From the NCBI GenBank assembly GCA_029975915.1, contig JARKOC010000391.1, positions 1 to 64,000 on the forward strand: a stretch of 64,000 nt of DNA, in the 5' to 3' direction. Positions 25,729-34,780 of the stretch are shown one piece after another (positions within the stretch are counted from its first letter, which is position 1; every line of letters begins with the position of its first letter). The position numbers were made by a program, and so were the translations under genes. This stretch comes from Bryobacteraceae bacterium. Its GTDB lineage: Bacteria; Acidobacteriota; Terriglobia; Bryobacterales; Bryobacteraceae. Under the pieces are notes generated by a model, which searched no databases, was not told where the DNA came from, and worked only from the letters and a program-made list of their open reading frames with translations.

Positions 25729-27024
25729 ATGCAGGATAGAAGGGTTTTCTTCAAGACGGGCGTGGCGGCTGCGCTGTCAATCGGTTCGCACCGCATCCTT
25801 GGCGCCAATGACCGGGTCAATATGGGCATCATCGGGCTGGGCGGCCGAGGCCGTTACCATGTCGGCGCATACAGCCGGATCTCCGAGGCCCGGATCGCCG
25901 CTCTTTGCGACGTGAATCAGGAAGCGCGCGAACGGAGTTCAGCTGCGGTGATCAAGGCCGGCGGACAGAAACCGGCTGAGTTCGAGGACATGCGAAAGAT
26001 GTTCGAGGACAAATCCATCGACGCCGTGTCGATGGCCACGCCCAACCACTGGCACTCGCTCGGGACGATCTGGGCCTGCCAGGCGGGCAAGGACGTCTAC
26101 TGCGAGAAGCCCGCCAGCCATAACATCTATGAAGGCCAGAAGATGGTCGAGGCGGCCCGCAAGTATGGCCGCATGGTCCAGATTGGCTCGCAGAACCGCT
26201 CCATTCCAGGCATCATCAAGGGCGCTCAACTGCTCAAGGAAGGCGTGATCGGCAAGGTCTACATGGCCAAGGGCCTCTGTTTCAAACGCCGCAAGTCGAT
26301 CGGCAAGACGCCCGTCGAACCTGTCCCACCCGGCCTGAACTGGGATCTCTTCCTCGGTCCCGCGCCGATGCGCCCCTACACGAAGAACCGCTTCGTATAC
26401 AACTGGCACTGGTTCTGGGACACCGGCGACGGTGACATCGGCAACCAGGGCATCCACGAGATGGACAAGGCCCGCTGGGGTTTGGGTGTTGACCTGCCCA
26501 CGTTCGTTTCGTCCACGGGCGGCAAGTACGTTTATGACGATGATCAGGAGACCCCAAACACGCAACTCGCTTCGTTTGACTACGGAGACTGCCAGATCGT
26601 CTTTGAAGTCCGCGGCATCATTACCGGCGGGGAATCCGGCGCCGAGCCTCGCGGCGGCAACACGGTGTCCAACATCTTCTACGGCGCGGACGGTTACATG
26701 GTGCTCGAAAATGGCGGGTTCAAGGTATACAAGGGCGAGAACCGTGAACTGGTCATGGAAGAGAAACCAACCCGCGCCGACGCTCCCGAACACATGGTCA
26801 ACTTCTTGGGCGCCGTAAAGTCCCGCAAGCATACCGACCTGACGGCCGACGTCGAAGTCGGCGTGAAGAGCATGGCGCTGGTCCACCTGGCCAATATCAG
26901 CTACAGGCTGAAGCGCAGCTTGAAATTCGATCCGGCCACCATGACCTTCCCCGGCGACGCCGAGGCCAATAGACTGGCCCGGCCCGTGCAGCGAAAGCCG
27001 TACGCTGTTCCTGACAAGGTATAG
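25729..27024 (+). CDS. Gfo/Idh/MocA family oxidoreductase, exported (copy 2)
   Basis: 431 residues from ATG 25729, which has GGGAGGTG about nine bases upstream. The start MQDRRVFFKTGVAAALSIGS is a Tat-like signal. Rossmann GLGGRG 36-41; CDV strand end 60-62; MATPNHWHS and EKP (126-128). The C-terminal half has NWHWFWDTGDGDIGNQGIHEMD, in which the His residues line the active site in this subfamily. A plus-strand terminator at 27054-27096 ends it as a single-gene unit. NAD(P)-dependent sugar or cyclitol oxidoreductase; substrate unknown. Confidence 0.9.
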   Translation: MQDRRVFFKTGVAAALSIGSHRILGANDRVNMGIIGLGGRGRYHVGAYSRISEARIAALCDVNQEARERSSAAVIKAGGQKPAEFEDMRKMFEDKSIDAVSMATPNHWHSLGTIWACQAGKDVYCEKPASHNIYEGQKMVEAARKYGRMVQIGSQNRSIPGIIKGAQLLKEGVIGKVYMAKGLCFKRRKSIGKTPVEPVPPGLNWDLFLGPAPMRPYTKNRFVYNWHWFWDTGDGDIGNQGIHEMDKARWGLGVDLPTFVSSTGGKYVYDDDQETPNTQLASFDYGDCQIVFEVRGIITGGESGAEPRGGNTVSNIFYGADGYMVLENGGFKVYKGENRELVMEEKPTRADAPEHMVNFLGAVKSRKHTDLTADVEVGVKSMALVHLANISYRLKRSLKFDPATMTFPGDAEANRLARPVQRKPYAVPDKV

Positions 27025-27053
27025 CCAGCTCCAGGACCGTTTGATTATAGATG

Positions 27054-27096
27054 AGCCGCCCTAACGGCGTGATTCCGCCGCCAGGGCGGCTTTTCT
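27054..27096 (+). terminator. rho-independent terminator lying in the 3' end of metX
   Basis: AGCCGCCC (27054-27061) pairs with GGGCGGCT (27084-27091), followed by TTTCTTT. It terminates the plus-strand oxidoreductase gene 30 bp after its stop, but the right arm and loop are inside the last codons of the convergent metX gene. Confidence 0.75.
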
Positions 27097-28191
27097 TTCC
27101 TTGTAGACCCGCGCCAGGAACCCGCGCACGATTTCTGCCTGCTCTCCAACATCCACCAGGAACGCGTCGTGTCCATAGGTGGACGACAACTCGCAGTACG
27201 TGACGTCGTGGTTGCGGGCTCGGAGGGCGTTGGCGATCTCAAGGGACTGATACGACGGATACAGCCAGTCCGAGGTGAACGAGATCACCAGGAACCGGCA
27301 ATCGGCATGTTCCAGCGCCGCGCCCAGCGATGGTTTGCCGGCCGTCAGGTCGAAATAGTCCATCGCCTTGGTGATGTACAGGTAGCTGTTTGCGTCAAAC
27401 CGATTGACGAACTGTGAGCCTCGATAGCGCAGGTACGATTCGACCTCGAAATCGATATCGAAGCCGAATGAGAAGCTTTCCCGGTCTCGAAGCCGGCGGC
27501 CGAATTTCTCCCTCATCGACTCGTCCGACATATACGTGATGTGACCGACCATCCGCGCCACAGCAAGTCCTCTGGCCGGTGGTTTTGAGTCGTAAAAATC
27601 ACCGTTGTTGAAATCGGGATCGGCCACAATCGCTTGCCGCCCGGTCTCGTTAAAGGCGATCTGTTGCGCCGAATGCCGCGCTGTCGTAGCGATGGGGATG
27701 CAAGCCTCCACCCTCTCGGGATAGTCCACAGCCCACTGAAGGGCCTGCATGCCGCCCATCGAACCGCCGGAAACCGCGAGCAGTTTCTTGATCCCGAGGT
27801 GATCCATCAGCAGGCGCTGCAATCGCACCATGTCGCCGATTGTAATGCCGGGGAAGCGCAGTCCCCAGGGCTTGCCGGTGTTGGGGTTAATCGACGAAGG
27901 GCCAGTGGCGCCCTTGCAGCCGCCCAGGACGTTGGCGCAGAAGACGAAATACTTGTCTGTGTCAAAGGCTTTACCCGGGCCGATCATATTAGCCCACCAG
28001 CCGGGTTTGCCCTCGTTGTCGATGCCGGCGGCGTGCGCATCACCGGTGAACGCGTGAAGGATAAGGACTGCATTCGCTCTATCTTCGTCCAGCGTGCCCC
28101 AGCTTTCGTAGGCTGTCTGGACGCCAGTGAGCGTCTCGCCGCAATCGAGCGGCAGCTCAGGGAATTGAACGATACGGGGTTCCGAAATCAT
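27061..28191 (-). CDS. metX: homoserine O-acetyltransferase (MetX)
   Basis: 376 residues, alpha/beta-hydrolase fold. Seen: HAFTGDAHAAG (46-56, oxyanion region), GATGPSSINPNTGKPWG (95-111, a MetX hallmark), nucleophile elbow SGGSMGGMQAL (Ser144), FTSDWLYPS with the catalytic Asp, and YGHDAFLVD with the catalytic His. The enzyme activates homoserine with acetyl-CoA for direct sulfhydrylation in methionine synthesis. No metY is adjacent. Its 3' end overlaps the terminator of the convergent oxidoreductase gene. Confidence 0.94.
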   Translation of the reverse strand: MISEPRIVQFPELPLDCGETLTGVQTAYESWGTLDEDRANAVLILHAFTGDAHAAGIDNEGKPGWWANMIGPGKAFDTDKYFVFCANVLGGCKGATGPSSINPNTGKPWGLRFPGITIGDMVRLQRLLMDHLGIKKLLAVSGGSMGGMQALQWAVDYPERVEACIPIATTARHSAQQIAFNETGRQAIVADPDFNNGDFYDSKPPARGLAVARMVGHITYMSDESMREKFGRRLRDRESFSFGFDIDFEVESYLRYRGSQFVNRFDANSYLYITKAMDYFDLTAGKPSLGAALEHADCRFLVISFTSDWLYPSYQSLEIANALRARNHDVTYCELSSTYGHDAFLVDVGEQAEIVRGFLARVYKERKAALAAESRR

Positions 28192-28208
28192 CGCCTGCGG
28201 CCGTACTC

Positions 28209-29636
28209 CTATTGTACCGGCCGTGTCCCGACTAGTTCAGGCTTTGCCGTCCAACCGCTCATTTTCGAAGGCAAGCGGTAGACGCGGCCATCCCGCGTAG
28301 AGAAATACAGGCTCGACGGCGTGGCTTCCAGCGGCGACCCGTCGGCCCAGATAGCGGCGAAATCCGGATGAGCGTTCACCACCTTGCGGGCATACGTGTG
28401 GTTGTATTTGCCGCCGCCGGTCAACTGCGCCGCCCGCGTCCAGTTCTTACCCTGGTCTTTCGAAGTCCACATCACCATGTCGCCGCCCGTGCCATAGGGC
28501 TGCGGGCCGGCGTCGGTCGGCGCAATTAAACGCCACGTCCCGTCTCGGTCGATCGTCATCGAACCGTGGTCATAGTTGTGGTCCGATGTCGTGATGGGCA
28601 GGATCACCCATTTTGCGCCATCCCACCGCGCCGTGTACCACTGGTACGGCCCCGACGCCGGGCCCGGCTCCCATCCCTTCGACGTCAGGTAGACGATCAC
28701 TGGCCGGCCCTGGCCGTCGTAGGCAATGTCCTTCAGGTAGACGTTGAGATTCTCCGCGTTGTAGTCATGGACCAGAGCAGAATTGGCGGACCTGGTCAAC
28801 GGCAGCTTCACGGGTTCGCCCGCCGCCGTTCGCCAGGTCTTGCCCAAGTCAGCCGTCTCGATGTAGTAAATGTTGGTCCGGTAGTTGAGCCCTTTGCCCC
28901 GGCCAGACGCCGGATGCATGTCGAACGCCGTACCCAGTTTGTCGCCGTGCGGCCACGTGATCTGGTAGTCTCCCATCTCGATATGAGCGAGCAGTGTGGG
29001 GGCGGTCCAACTGCGGGCGTCTGGCGAGGTCTTGAAGTTCAGAGTGCGCTGGCCCGACTTGTAAATCGTATGCATGAACAGGAACTGATTCTCGCCCGCG
29101 ATGAACCAAGGCTGCGGGTAGGAGAAATTCGTCTTCGCCAGCAGTTCCCACTTCGAAATGTCGTAAGGCCTTCTGGAACGCCAGATATAGGACGGTCTCG
29201 ATGTGCCGTGCGCCGCCGAGAAGACATAAATGAAGCCCTTGACGTCGATCGAGATGGTGGGATTGTCGTGGGCGTCCTCGGTTTGTTTAAGGAGAATCCG
29301 AACGGGGCGGGGCACAGTGCCGGTCCGGTGGTCGTAATAGGAGACCATGTGCGTCAATGTGTCGCCTCTTTCAGACACGTTGCCCGCCGATCCGCCATAG
29401 ACGAAGAACGTTTTGCGAACAGCCGGTGCGTAGATGGCGAAGGGCACGTGCCACTGGGGGTAGGTCGCGAAGCCGCCTGAATATTTGTAGCGATGCTCGT
29501 CCTTGGTCGGCTGGTTCATGTACCAGATGCCGCGGTAGCCGTCCTCGACCACGGTTCTTAAATCGTCGGGCGGCGCGCCGGCAGGCTGGGCTTGCGCTGC
29601 CACCGATGCCAATAGGATCACTGCAAAGTGTTTCAT
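28209..29636 (-). CDS. exported BNR-repeat (beta-propeller) protein
   Basis: 475 residues with a signal peptide (MKHFAVILLASVAAQAQ). The mature protein starts VEDGYRGIWYMNQPTKDEHRY and repeats blades containing phrases such as SIDVKGFIYVFSAAHG, IAGENQFLFMHTIY, DIAYDGQGRPVIVYLTS and MTIDRDGTWRLIAP. This is the BNR_4 type of seven-bladed propeller; the same fold includes ulvan lyases of PL24/PL25, so a polysaccharide-active enzyme is plausible, but no catalytic residue could be assigned. It lies 17 bp upstream of metX on the same strand, probably without functional connection. Its start lies within 90 bp of the divergent Fe-S protein gene. Confidence 0.8.
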   Translation of the reverse strand: MKHFAVILLASVAAQAQPAGAPPDDLRTVVEDGYRGIWYMNQPTKDEHRYKYSGGFATYPQWHVPFAIYAPAVRKTFFVYGGSAGNVSERGDTLTHMVSYYDHRTGTVPRPVRILLKQTEDAHDNPTISIDVKGFIYVFSAAHGTSRPSYIWRSRRPYDISKWELLAKTNFSYPQPWFIAGENQFLFMHTIYKSGQRTLNFKTSPDARSWTAPTLLAHIEMGDYQITWPHGDKLGTAFDMHPASGRGKGLNYRTNIYYIETADLGKTWRTAAGEPVKLPLTRSANSALVHDYNAENLNVYLKDIAYDGQGRPVIVYLTSKGWEPGPASGPYQWYTARWDGAKWVILPITTSDHNYDHGSMTIDRDGTWRLIAPTDAGPQPYGTGGDMVMWTSKDQGKNWTRAAQLTGGGKYNHTYARKVVNAHPDFAAIWADGSPLEATPSSLYFSTRDGRVYRLPSKMSGWTAKPELVGTRPVQ

Positions 29637-29723
29637 CAGTGTCGAGTCTATCGCGGACTTTGCCTATGTACTTTGATCCAGTTTGGAGATAGGGTGTCTC
29701 TTGGGAAGGAGGCGCGGCCGCTG

Positions 29724-30638
29724 ATGCTCACCGTGATGCTTGCTTTCGCAGGTTTGTTCGCCGCCCTCATCCTCGCCATCTGGATCTGGGGTGAACGCGG
29801 GCGCTATCTGCCTTCAACCGTCCATTTTTTCTCAGAGGCAGGTTTCAACCTCAAATCCCTCCACGGCTACATCTATGGCCGTTGGACGCGCGCCTATGTG
29901 CGCATGCTGTTCAGTTCGATGCCGGACAAACCGAATGAACGCGCCAGCGCGGCAGCAGCGAAGCTCGCCGAAACCTACCACTCAAAGGTCCTGACGCACG
30001 ACAATGCCCGCCAGGTGGTGCTCCTGAACCATGACCTTCCGCTCACCGACCTTGAACAGGTGGTCCCCTATCCCGTCGCCCGCAATATCGTCCTAAAGGG
30101 TCCGCCCGACATCGTCGCCTTCGAATGCCCCTGCCGCCACGCGCGTTCATCCCACTGCACGCCGGCCCAGGTCTGCATGATCGTCGGGAAACCGATGACC
30201 GACTTCGTCCTCGAACACCAGCCTGGCAAAGCCCGCCGCCTCACCCAGGAGCAGGCGCTCGATCTGCTGGAAGCCGAACACGCCCGCGGCCACGTCCACT
30301 CGGCCTGGTTCAAGGATGCGATGATGGGCCGCTTCTATGCCATCTGCAACTGCTGCAAGTGCTGCTGCGGCGGCATCGCCGGCATGAGGCGCGGCATCTC
30401 CATGATGGCGAGTTCCGGCTATGTCGCCTCGATCAATCGCGACAACTGCGCCGATTGCGGCGACTGCGCCAAGGCTTGTCCATTCGAGGCGCTGCATCGC
30501 ACCGAAGCCGGCTACGATGTCGCCTGGGACAAGTGCATGGGCTGCGGCGTCTGCGAGGCAGTCTGCAAAACAGGTGGTGTCACGCTGATGCGGGATGAGA
30601 AAAAGGGCGTTCCCATGGACGTCCGGGCGCTGGTTTAG
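29724..30638 (+). CDS. membrane-anchored 4Fe-4S protein with polycysteine motif
   Basis: 304 residues from ATG 29724 (AAGGAGG upstream). One membrane helix about 4-23. The middle has CPC (135-137), C145 and C151, then the unusual cluster ICNCCKCCCGG (207-217; six Cys), then two standard ferredoxin motifs CADCGDCAKACP (242-253) and CMGCGVCEAVC (271-281) binding two 4Fe-4S clusters. Total Cys content suggests at least one further metal centre. The ECPC...NCC-CCC pattern occurs in uncharacterised ferredoxin-like proteins of Deltaproteobacteria and related groups. It probably passes electrons at the cytoplasmic face, possibly for corrinoid or other redox enzymes; no partner lies next to it. Confidence 0.82.
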   Translation: MLTVMLAFAGLFAALILAIWIWGERGRYLPSTVHFFSEAGFNLKSLHGYIYGRWTRAYVRMLFSSMPDKPNERASAAAAKLAETYHSKVLTHDNARQVVLLNHDLPLTDLEQVVPYPVARNIVLKGPPDIVAFECPCRHARSSHCTPAQVCMIVGKPMTDFVLEHQPGKARRLTQEQALDLLEAEHARGHVHSAWFKDAMMGRFYAICNCCKCCCGGIAGMRRGISMMASSGYVASINRDNCADCGDCAKACPFEALHRTEAGYDVAWDKCMGCGVCEAVCKTGGVTLMRDEKKGVPMDVRALV

Positions 30639-30739
30639 CCGGCGCCATCCTGCCCAAACTCATCTCTGCCACTGCGTCTTCCCACCGCGCATCGTCCGGG
30701 CCGTCCGCGCCAAGCCGCGGTTGATATCATGGCCACGAA

Positions 30740-32005
30740 ATGGACAAGGCGTCTGACATGATCTGCCGGCGGCACTGGATGAAGCGGATCGCGGCGGCGG
30801 CTGCTGCCGCTGCCGGTCATGCTTCCTGCAATTCGCGCCATCCAGCCCTGGCTCCTCCACCCGGCGGCGACTGGTTCTTCAGCGAGCAACGGCTCGCCGC
30901 CGCCTTCGGGAAGGAAAAACTGGCGCGTCCGGAGGGTGTCGAGGTCATGGCCTACCACTACCCGGCGTGGCATCCCTCTGCCTGGATGGAACAGCGCCTC
31001 GGCCAAGGGTGGACCGAATACAAGACGCTACGCGAGGCCAAGACTCTGTTTCCCGGCCACGCCATGCCGAGAAAACCGCTCCTGGGCGAATTCGACGAGT
31101 CCAGTCCCGAATGGGCCCAGCGCGAAATCGACCTAGCCGTCAGCCACGGCGTCACTGGATGGATGATCGACTGGTACTGGCATAGCGGCACGATGTTTTT
31201 CCACGAGCAACTTGAAAACGGTTTTCTCAAGGCGCCGCGAAACTCCAGCCTCAAGTTCGCCGTCATGTGGGCCAACCACGACTGGAAAAACTACTTCCCG
31301 GCCGCCAGCCCGGAAGCCGCCCCCGTCCTAATCGCCCAACATCACAGCGCCGGTGACTGCGTGCAGGCCATTCGTTACGCCATCGGCCGCTACTTCCACG
31401 CTCCCAACTACTGGCGGCTGGGCGGCGAGCCTGTTTTTGGTATCTACGATTTGCCCGGAATGCTGAAGCAACTCGGCAAGGATGGCGCCCGGCGCACATT
31501 CGATCTCATGCGCGAGGAGACCCGCAAAGCCGGCTTCAGTGACCTCCACCTGCAATGGAGCCAGTCGGGCGGTTCCCTGGTGCGTGACCTCGCAAATCTT
31601 GGATTCAAGAGCGCGACGCAGTATCACCCGTTCGGCTGGACCTATGGAGGACGCCCCGCAGGCGGCCGCACCCACTACGGTGAAGCCTGCGGAATCTCGA
31701 TCGCCAAATGGTTCACGACTCGCGACAAGTCCTCTGTCGTCTTCTTTCCGGGATGTGCCGTTGGCTGGGACGACAGCCCGCGCTTCGGCGCGAGAAGTCA
31801 CATCGTCACTGGCCGTACGCCCGATCAGTTCGAACGGCTCTGCCGCGGGGCGCTGGACTTCGTCTCCACGCAGAAGACCAAAGCCGTCTTCCTCTCCTCG
31901 TGGAACGAGTGGACTGAGGACCACGTGCTCCTGCCGGACGCGGAATTCGGCTATGGCTACTTGGAGTCCGTGAAAAGAGCATTGGCTGGCCCCGGCAGGA
32001 CGTAA
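30740..32005 (+). CDS. WbsX / GH99-like domain protein, exported
   Basis: 421 residues (an ATG at 30758 is an alternative with a closer AAGG). N-terminus CRRHWMKRIAAAAAAAAG is Tat- or lipoprotein-like, with HASC as a possible lipobox. Family features: AYHYPAWHPSAWMEQRLGQG, GHAMPRKPLLGEFDESSPEW, FDWYW-equivalent MIDWYWHSGTMFFHEQLENG, KFAVMWANHDW, and the end WNEWTEDHVLLPD. These identify the Glyco_tran_WbsX domain, related to GH99 endo-alpha-mannosidases. In exported form with surrounding carbohydrate proteins, hydrolysis of a glycan is more likely than glycosyl transfer. Substrate unknown. Confidence 0.85.
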   Translation: MDKASDMICRRHWMKRIAAAAAAAAGHASCNSRHPALAPPPGGDWFFSEQRLAAAFGKEKLARPEGVEVMAYHYPAWHPSAWMEQRLGQGWTEYKTLREAKTLFPGHAMPRKPLLGEFDESSPEWAQREIDLAVSHGVTGWMIDWYWHSGTMFFHEQLENGFLKAPRNSSLKFAVMWANHDWKNYFPAASPEAAPVLIAQHHSAGDCVQAIRYAIGRYFHAPNYWRLGGEPVFGIYDLPGMLKQLGKDGARRTFDLMREETRKAGFSDLHLQWSQSGGSLVRDLANLGFKSATQYHPFGWTYGGRPAGGRTHYGEACGISIAKWFTTRDKSSVVFFPGCAVGWDDSPRFGARSHIVTGRTPDQFERLCRGALDFVSTQKTKAVFLSSWNEWTEDHVLLPDAEFGYGYLESVKRALAGPGRT

Positions 32006-32163
32006 CTTGACTTTCTTCCAAGCACAGTGACGCTCGGCTTTCTCGCTCCAAATTGCGGGTCAAAACAGCTCCGGCCATGCCCTCTGCGAGCGCAAAGACC
32101 CGGTTGTTTCGGCGCCGTTTGAGTGCGCCTGTTGGCTCAGCCTCACGCCGGCTGCGCCAACGG

Positions 32164-33456
32164 CTATATTCCCAAGGGCAGGTTGTCGGCGATTCGTTTG
32201 GTTGCACCCGTCTGCGTCGATCCGCAGAACGATGCGCTGTTGCCTCTCAGGTCGTTGCCTAGAATCATGAACTGGTCCGCGCCCGCGCCAATCGATACCC
32301 CGCACGCCGTCTCGCCCCGCTGAACCGTCGCAAACCGCCCGATCCGGTTGCTCTGGACCTGGACGCCCTGCACCCCGTCACCGATCTTCACACCCGCATA
32401 CCTCAGGCTCTGCGCGTTCCCGTTGGCAGTGACCTCATTGTCAGAAACGTTAATATTCGTGCCGCCCTCGATATAGGCGCCGTGCCCGCCGTTCTCCCGC
32501 AGCGCCCCGCCAGTGAAAATCAACGTGTCCACGCCCGCACCACGAACGTGCAAACCCGCCGCCCCGTGTGCGAACTGCCCGCCGGAATAGCCGTTGTAGG
32601 CGCACCAGGAGTTTGTGAACCGCATAGAGTACACCTTCGCGCCGGCAGCCGACCCGTCCACAACGCACCCTCCGAACCGGTTCGTATCCGAGGAAAACTG
32701 CGTGAATGAGCCATACAGAGCCGCCTCGCCTGCCGCCGGCTGAATCAGCAACCCATAGCCAAACTCCAGTGCGTGCACGTTCGCCACATCCAATCCGCCG
32801 CCGTTCAGATATGCCAGCCCGGCGCTGCGCTCTTCTTCAAGCCCTGTTGTTGATTGGTTCGATATCGTCGAATTCGTAATCCTGTTGCTCCCGCCGCCGC
32901 GCACCCGGATGCCTACCGCCCTAGCAGCCCAAACCGTCGCCGAGTCTACGTGCGCATACCAGCAATCCTCCAACGAGATTCCGACAAAATGGTTCTTCAC
33001 CACCACGTCGCTGATCTTGAACTGGTGGTTCGCCTCCTTCACTGCGATGCCCGCGCCCGCGCTGCCGTCCTTGGCCAGCGACCCCACGCTACCCGCGACG
33101 ATGGACAACGCGCGAATCCCCGCCCCGCGCGTCAACGCCCCGCCCAGTGTGTGCAAATCGAAGAGGATTGCGCCGCCGCTGCCCCGGTTGACGATAAACG
33201 TCAGATCCGGACCCGCGCCTTCGATCCAAACCCGCCCGTGAGCCACAATCGGCGCCGTGATGACGAATTGGCCCGGCCCTAGCGTCACCCGTCCGCCGCC
33301 ATCGCCTTCCGCCGCCCTGACGGCTGCCTGCAACGCCGCCGTATCGTCGGCTGATCCTGTCCCCGCCGCCCCGTACGACCGAACATCGTAGCGCCCATCC
33401 GTGGCCGCGAATGCCACCGCCGCACCCATCCACAAAACCATCAACGCGTTCTTCAT
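32164..33456 (-). CDS. exported right-handed beta-helix protein (Pectate_lyase_3 type)
   Basis: 430 residues from ATG 33456 (signal MKNALMVLWMGAAVAFA), preferred over a start 39 bp upstream. The N-terminal phrase YDVRSYGAAGTGSADDTAALQAAV is the diagnostic start of Pectate_lyase_3/rhamnogalacturonase-like beta-helices. It is followed by many N- and G-rich coils (VVVKNHFVGISLEDC, ITNSTISNQSTTGL, INVSDNEVTANGNAQ). The protein is likely a polysaccharide lyase, hydrolase or binding protein outside the cell; catalytic residues are not assignable. Convergent with the WbsX-type gene (158 bp between, nothing supportable there). Confidence 0.85.
   Translation of the reverse strand: MKNALMVLWMGAAVAFAATDGRYDVRSYGAAGTGSADDTAALQAAVRAAEGDGGGRVTLGPGQFVITAPIVAHGRVWIEGAGPDLTFIVNRGSGGAILFDLHTLGGALTRGAGIRALSIVAGSVGSLAKDGSAGAGIAVKEANHQFKISDVVVKNHFVGISLEDCWYAHVDSATVWAARAVGIRVRGGGSNRITNSTISNQSTTGLEEERSAGLAYLNGGGLDVANVHALEFGYGLLIQPAAGEAALYGSFTQFSSDTNRFGGCVVDGSAAGAKVYSMRFTNSWCAYNGYSGGQFAHGAAGLHVRGAGVDTLIFTGGALRENGGHGAYIEGGTNINVSDNEVTANGNAQSLRYAGVKIGDGVQGVQVQSNRIGRFATVQRGETACGVSIGAGADQFMILGNDLRGNSASFCGSTQTGATKRIADNLPLGI
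32193..32202 (+). repeat. TTCGTTTGGT word, copy 5 (3' end of beta-helix gene)
   Basis: Exact 10-mer on the plus strand; the coding strand reads ACC AAA CGA A (Thr-Lys-Arg) about ten codons before the stop. Confidence 0.75.
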
Positions 33457-33575
33457 GGTTCGCCCCATGCTCGCCCGCGCCACCCGCCAAAACAATTCCG
33501 TGCTCTCCCATCACGCCGGTACCGGGACTTTTCTTCACAATCCGCCCTGCTTCCGCCCCCAGTTACACTGAAAGC

Positions 33576-34682
33576 ATGACCCGCCGCGAGCTTCTGGGCG
33601 CTCTGGCCGTCGCCCCCGCCATCCGTGTTCCAACCGCCACGCCTGTCGCCGTCCGCCGCTGCCAATCCTACGACGACGATCTCGCTGCCCTCATCTCGTC
33701 CATGTTCGACTCCCTCGGCGGCGCCGCCCGCCTCGTCACGGGCAAAACTGTCACCATTAAGCTCAACCTGACTGGCAGCCCGGCGCTTCGCATCCAGGGC
33801 CGCCCGCTCGGCGTCACACACTACACACATCCCCGCACCGCGGCCGCCATGGCCCACGTCCTTCACGCCGCCGGCGCCCGCCGCATCCGCTTTGTGGAAT
33901 CCTGCTGGGCCACCGCCGGACCCCTCAGCGAGTACCTTCTTGAATCCGGCTGGAACCTCCGCCTGCTTCGCGCCGCCGCCCCAAACATCGAGCTGATCAA
34001 TACCAATGCCCTGGCCGGCGAACGTGACTACGCCCGCTTCCGCGTGCCCGGTCCCGCATCCGTCTTCCCTGCCTACGACCTCCACCCCGTCTACCGCGAT
34101 ACCGACGTCTTCGTTTCCATGGCCAAGCTCAAAAACCATGAGACCACCGGCGTCACCCTTGCCATGAAGAACATCTTCGGCATCACGCCGGCTTCAATCT
34201 ATGGCGACGACGCCGGCGCCGATGCGCCAAACGAATCGCCCGAAAAAGGCCGCGTCGATGTCTGCCACTTCGGCAAGCGCGCCCCGTCGAAAAACGCCCC
34301 CCAGGAACTGAACCCCGGATCTTCCCGCGATCCCGGCCACCGCGTGCCGCGCATTGTCGCCGAACTCTGCGCCGCCCGCCCTATCGATATCTCGTTCATC
34401 GACGGCATCGAAACCATCGCTGGCGGCGAAGGTCCCTGGAATCGCGGCATCCGTCTGGTTATGCCCGGTCTGCTGATTCTTGGGACCAATCCGGTCTCAA
34501 CAGACGCCGCCGCCACCGCCCTGATGGGTTACGACCCTCACGCCCACCGCGGCCAGGGTCCGTTCAAGGCCTGTGACAATATGCTGCTCGAAGCCGAACG
34601 ACTGGGAGTCGGCTCGGCCGACCTGTCGAACATCGACATCCGCGGCGTCAAAATCAACGAAGCTGTCTATCGCTTCGGCTAA
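33576..34682 (+). CDS. DUF362 domain protein
   Basis: 368 residues from ATG 33576 (the upstream open extension overlaps the divergent promoter region). The start MTRRELLGALAVAPAIRV is a Tat-like signal. DUF362 features: VTIKLNLTGSP, HPRTAAAMAHVLHAAGARRIRFVESC, FVSMAKLKNHETTGVTLAMKNIFG and FIDGIETIAGGEGP, GTNPVSTDAAATALMGYDP. The family is often linked with Fe-S proteins but this member lacks ferredoxin Cys motifs. Biochemical role unknown. Convergent with the GH-like gene at 34781. Confidence 0.85.
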   Translation: MTRRELLGALAVAPAIRVPTATPVAVRRCQSYDDDLAALISSMFDSLGGAARLVTGKTVTIKLNLTGSPALRIQGRPLGVTHYTHPRTAAAMAHVLHAAGARRIRFVESCWATAGPLSEYLLESGWNLRLLRAAAPNIELINTNALAGERDYARFRVPGPASVFPAYDLHPVYRDTDVFVSMAKLKNHETTGVTLAMKNIFGITPASIYGDDAGADAPNESPEKGRVDVCHFGKRAPSKNAPQELNPGSSRDPGHRVPRIVAELCAARPIDISFIDGIETIAGGEGPWNRGIRLVMPGLLILGTNPVSTDAAATALMGYDPHAHRGQGPFKACDNMLLEAERLGVGSADLSNIDIRGVKINEAVYRFG

Positions 34683-34688
34683 TGCGGC

Positions 34689-34708
34689 GCAGGCCCCCCG
34701 AGGCCTGC
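34689..34708. repeat. inverted repeat between convergent genes
   Basis: GCAGGCC-N6-GGCCTGC, a 7-bp perfect stem just after the DUF362 stop codon. No T-tract on either side, so a terminator role is only possible. Confidence 0.35.
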
Positions 34709-34780
34709 CATCCCGACAATCATGTCGAGACCTCCTCCCCAACCCGCCCACAGCCGGCGACTGCCGAGGAACTGATACTC

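Noticed and set aside
32006..32163. Possible small genes between the WbsX-type and beta-helix genes
   Set aside because: Short frames without ribosome sites or coding bias; region is simply convergent intergenic DNA.
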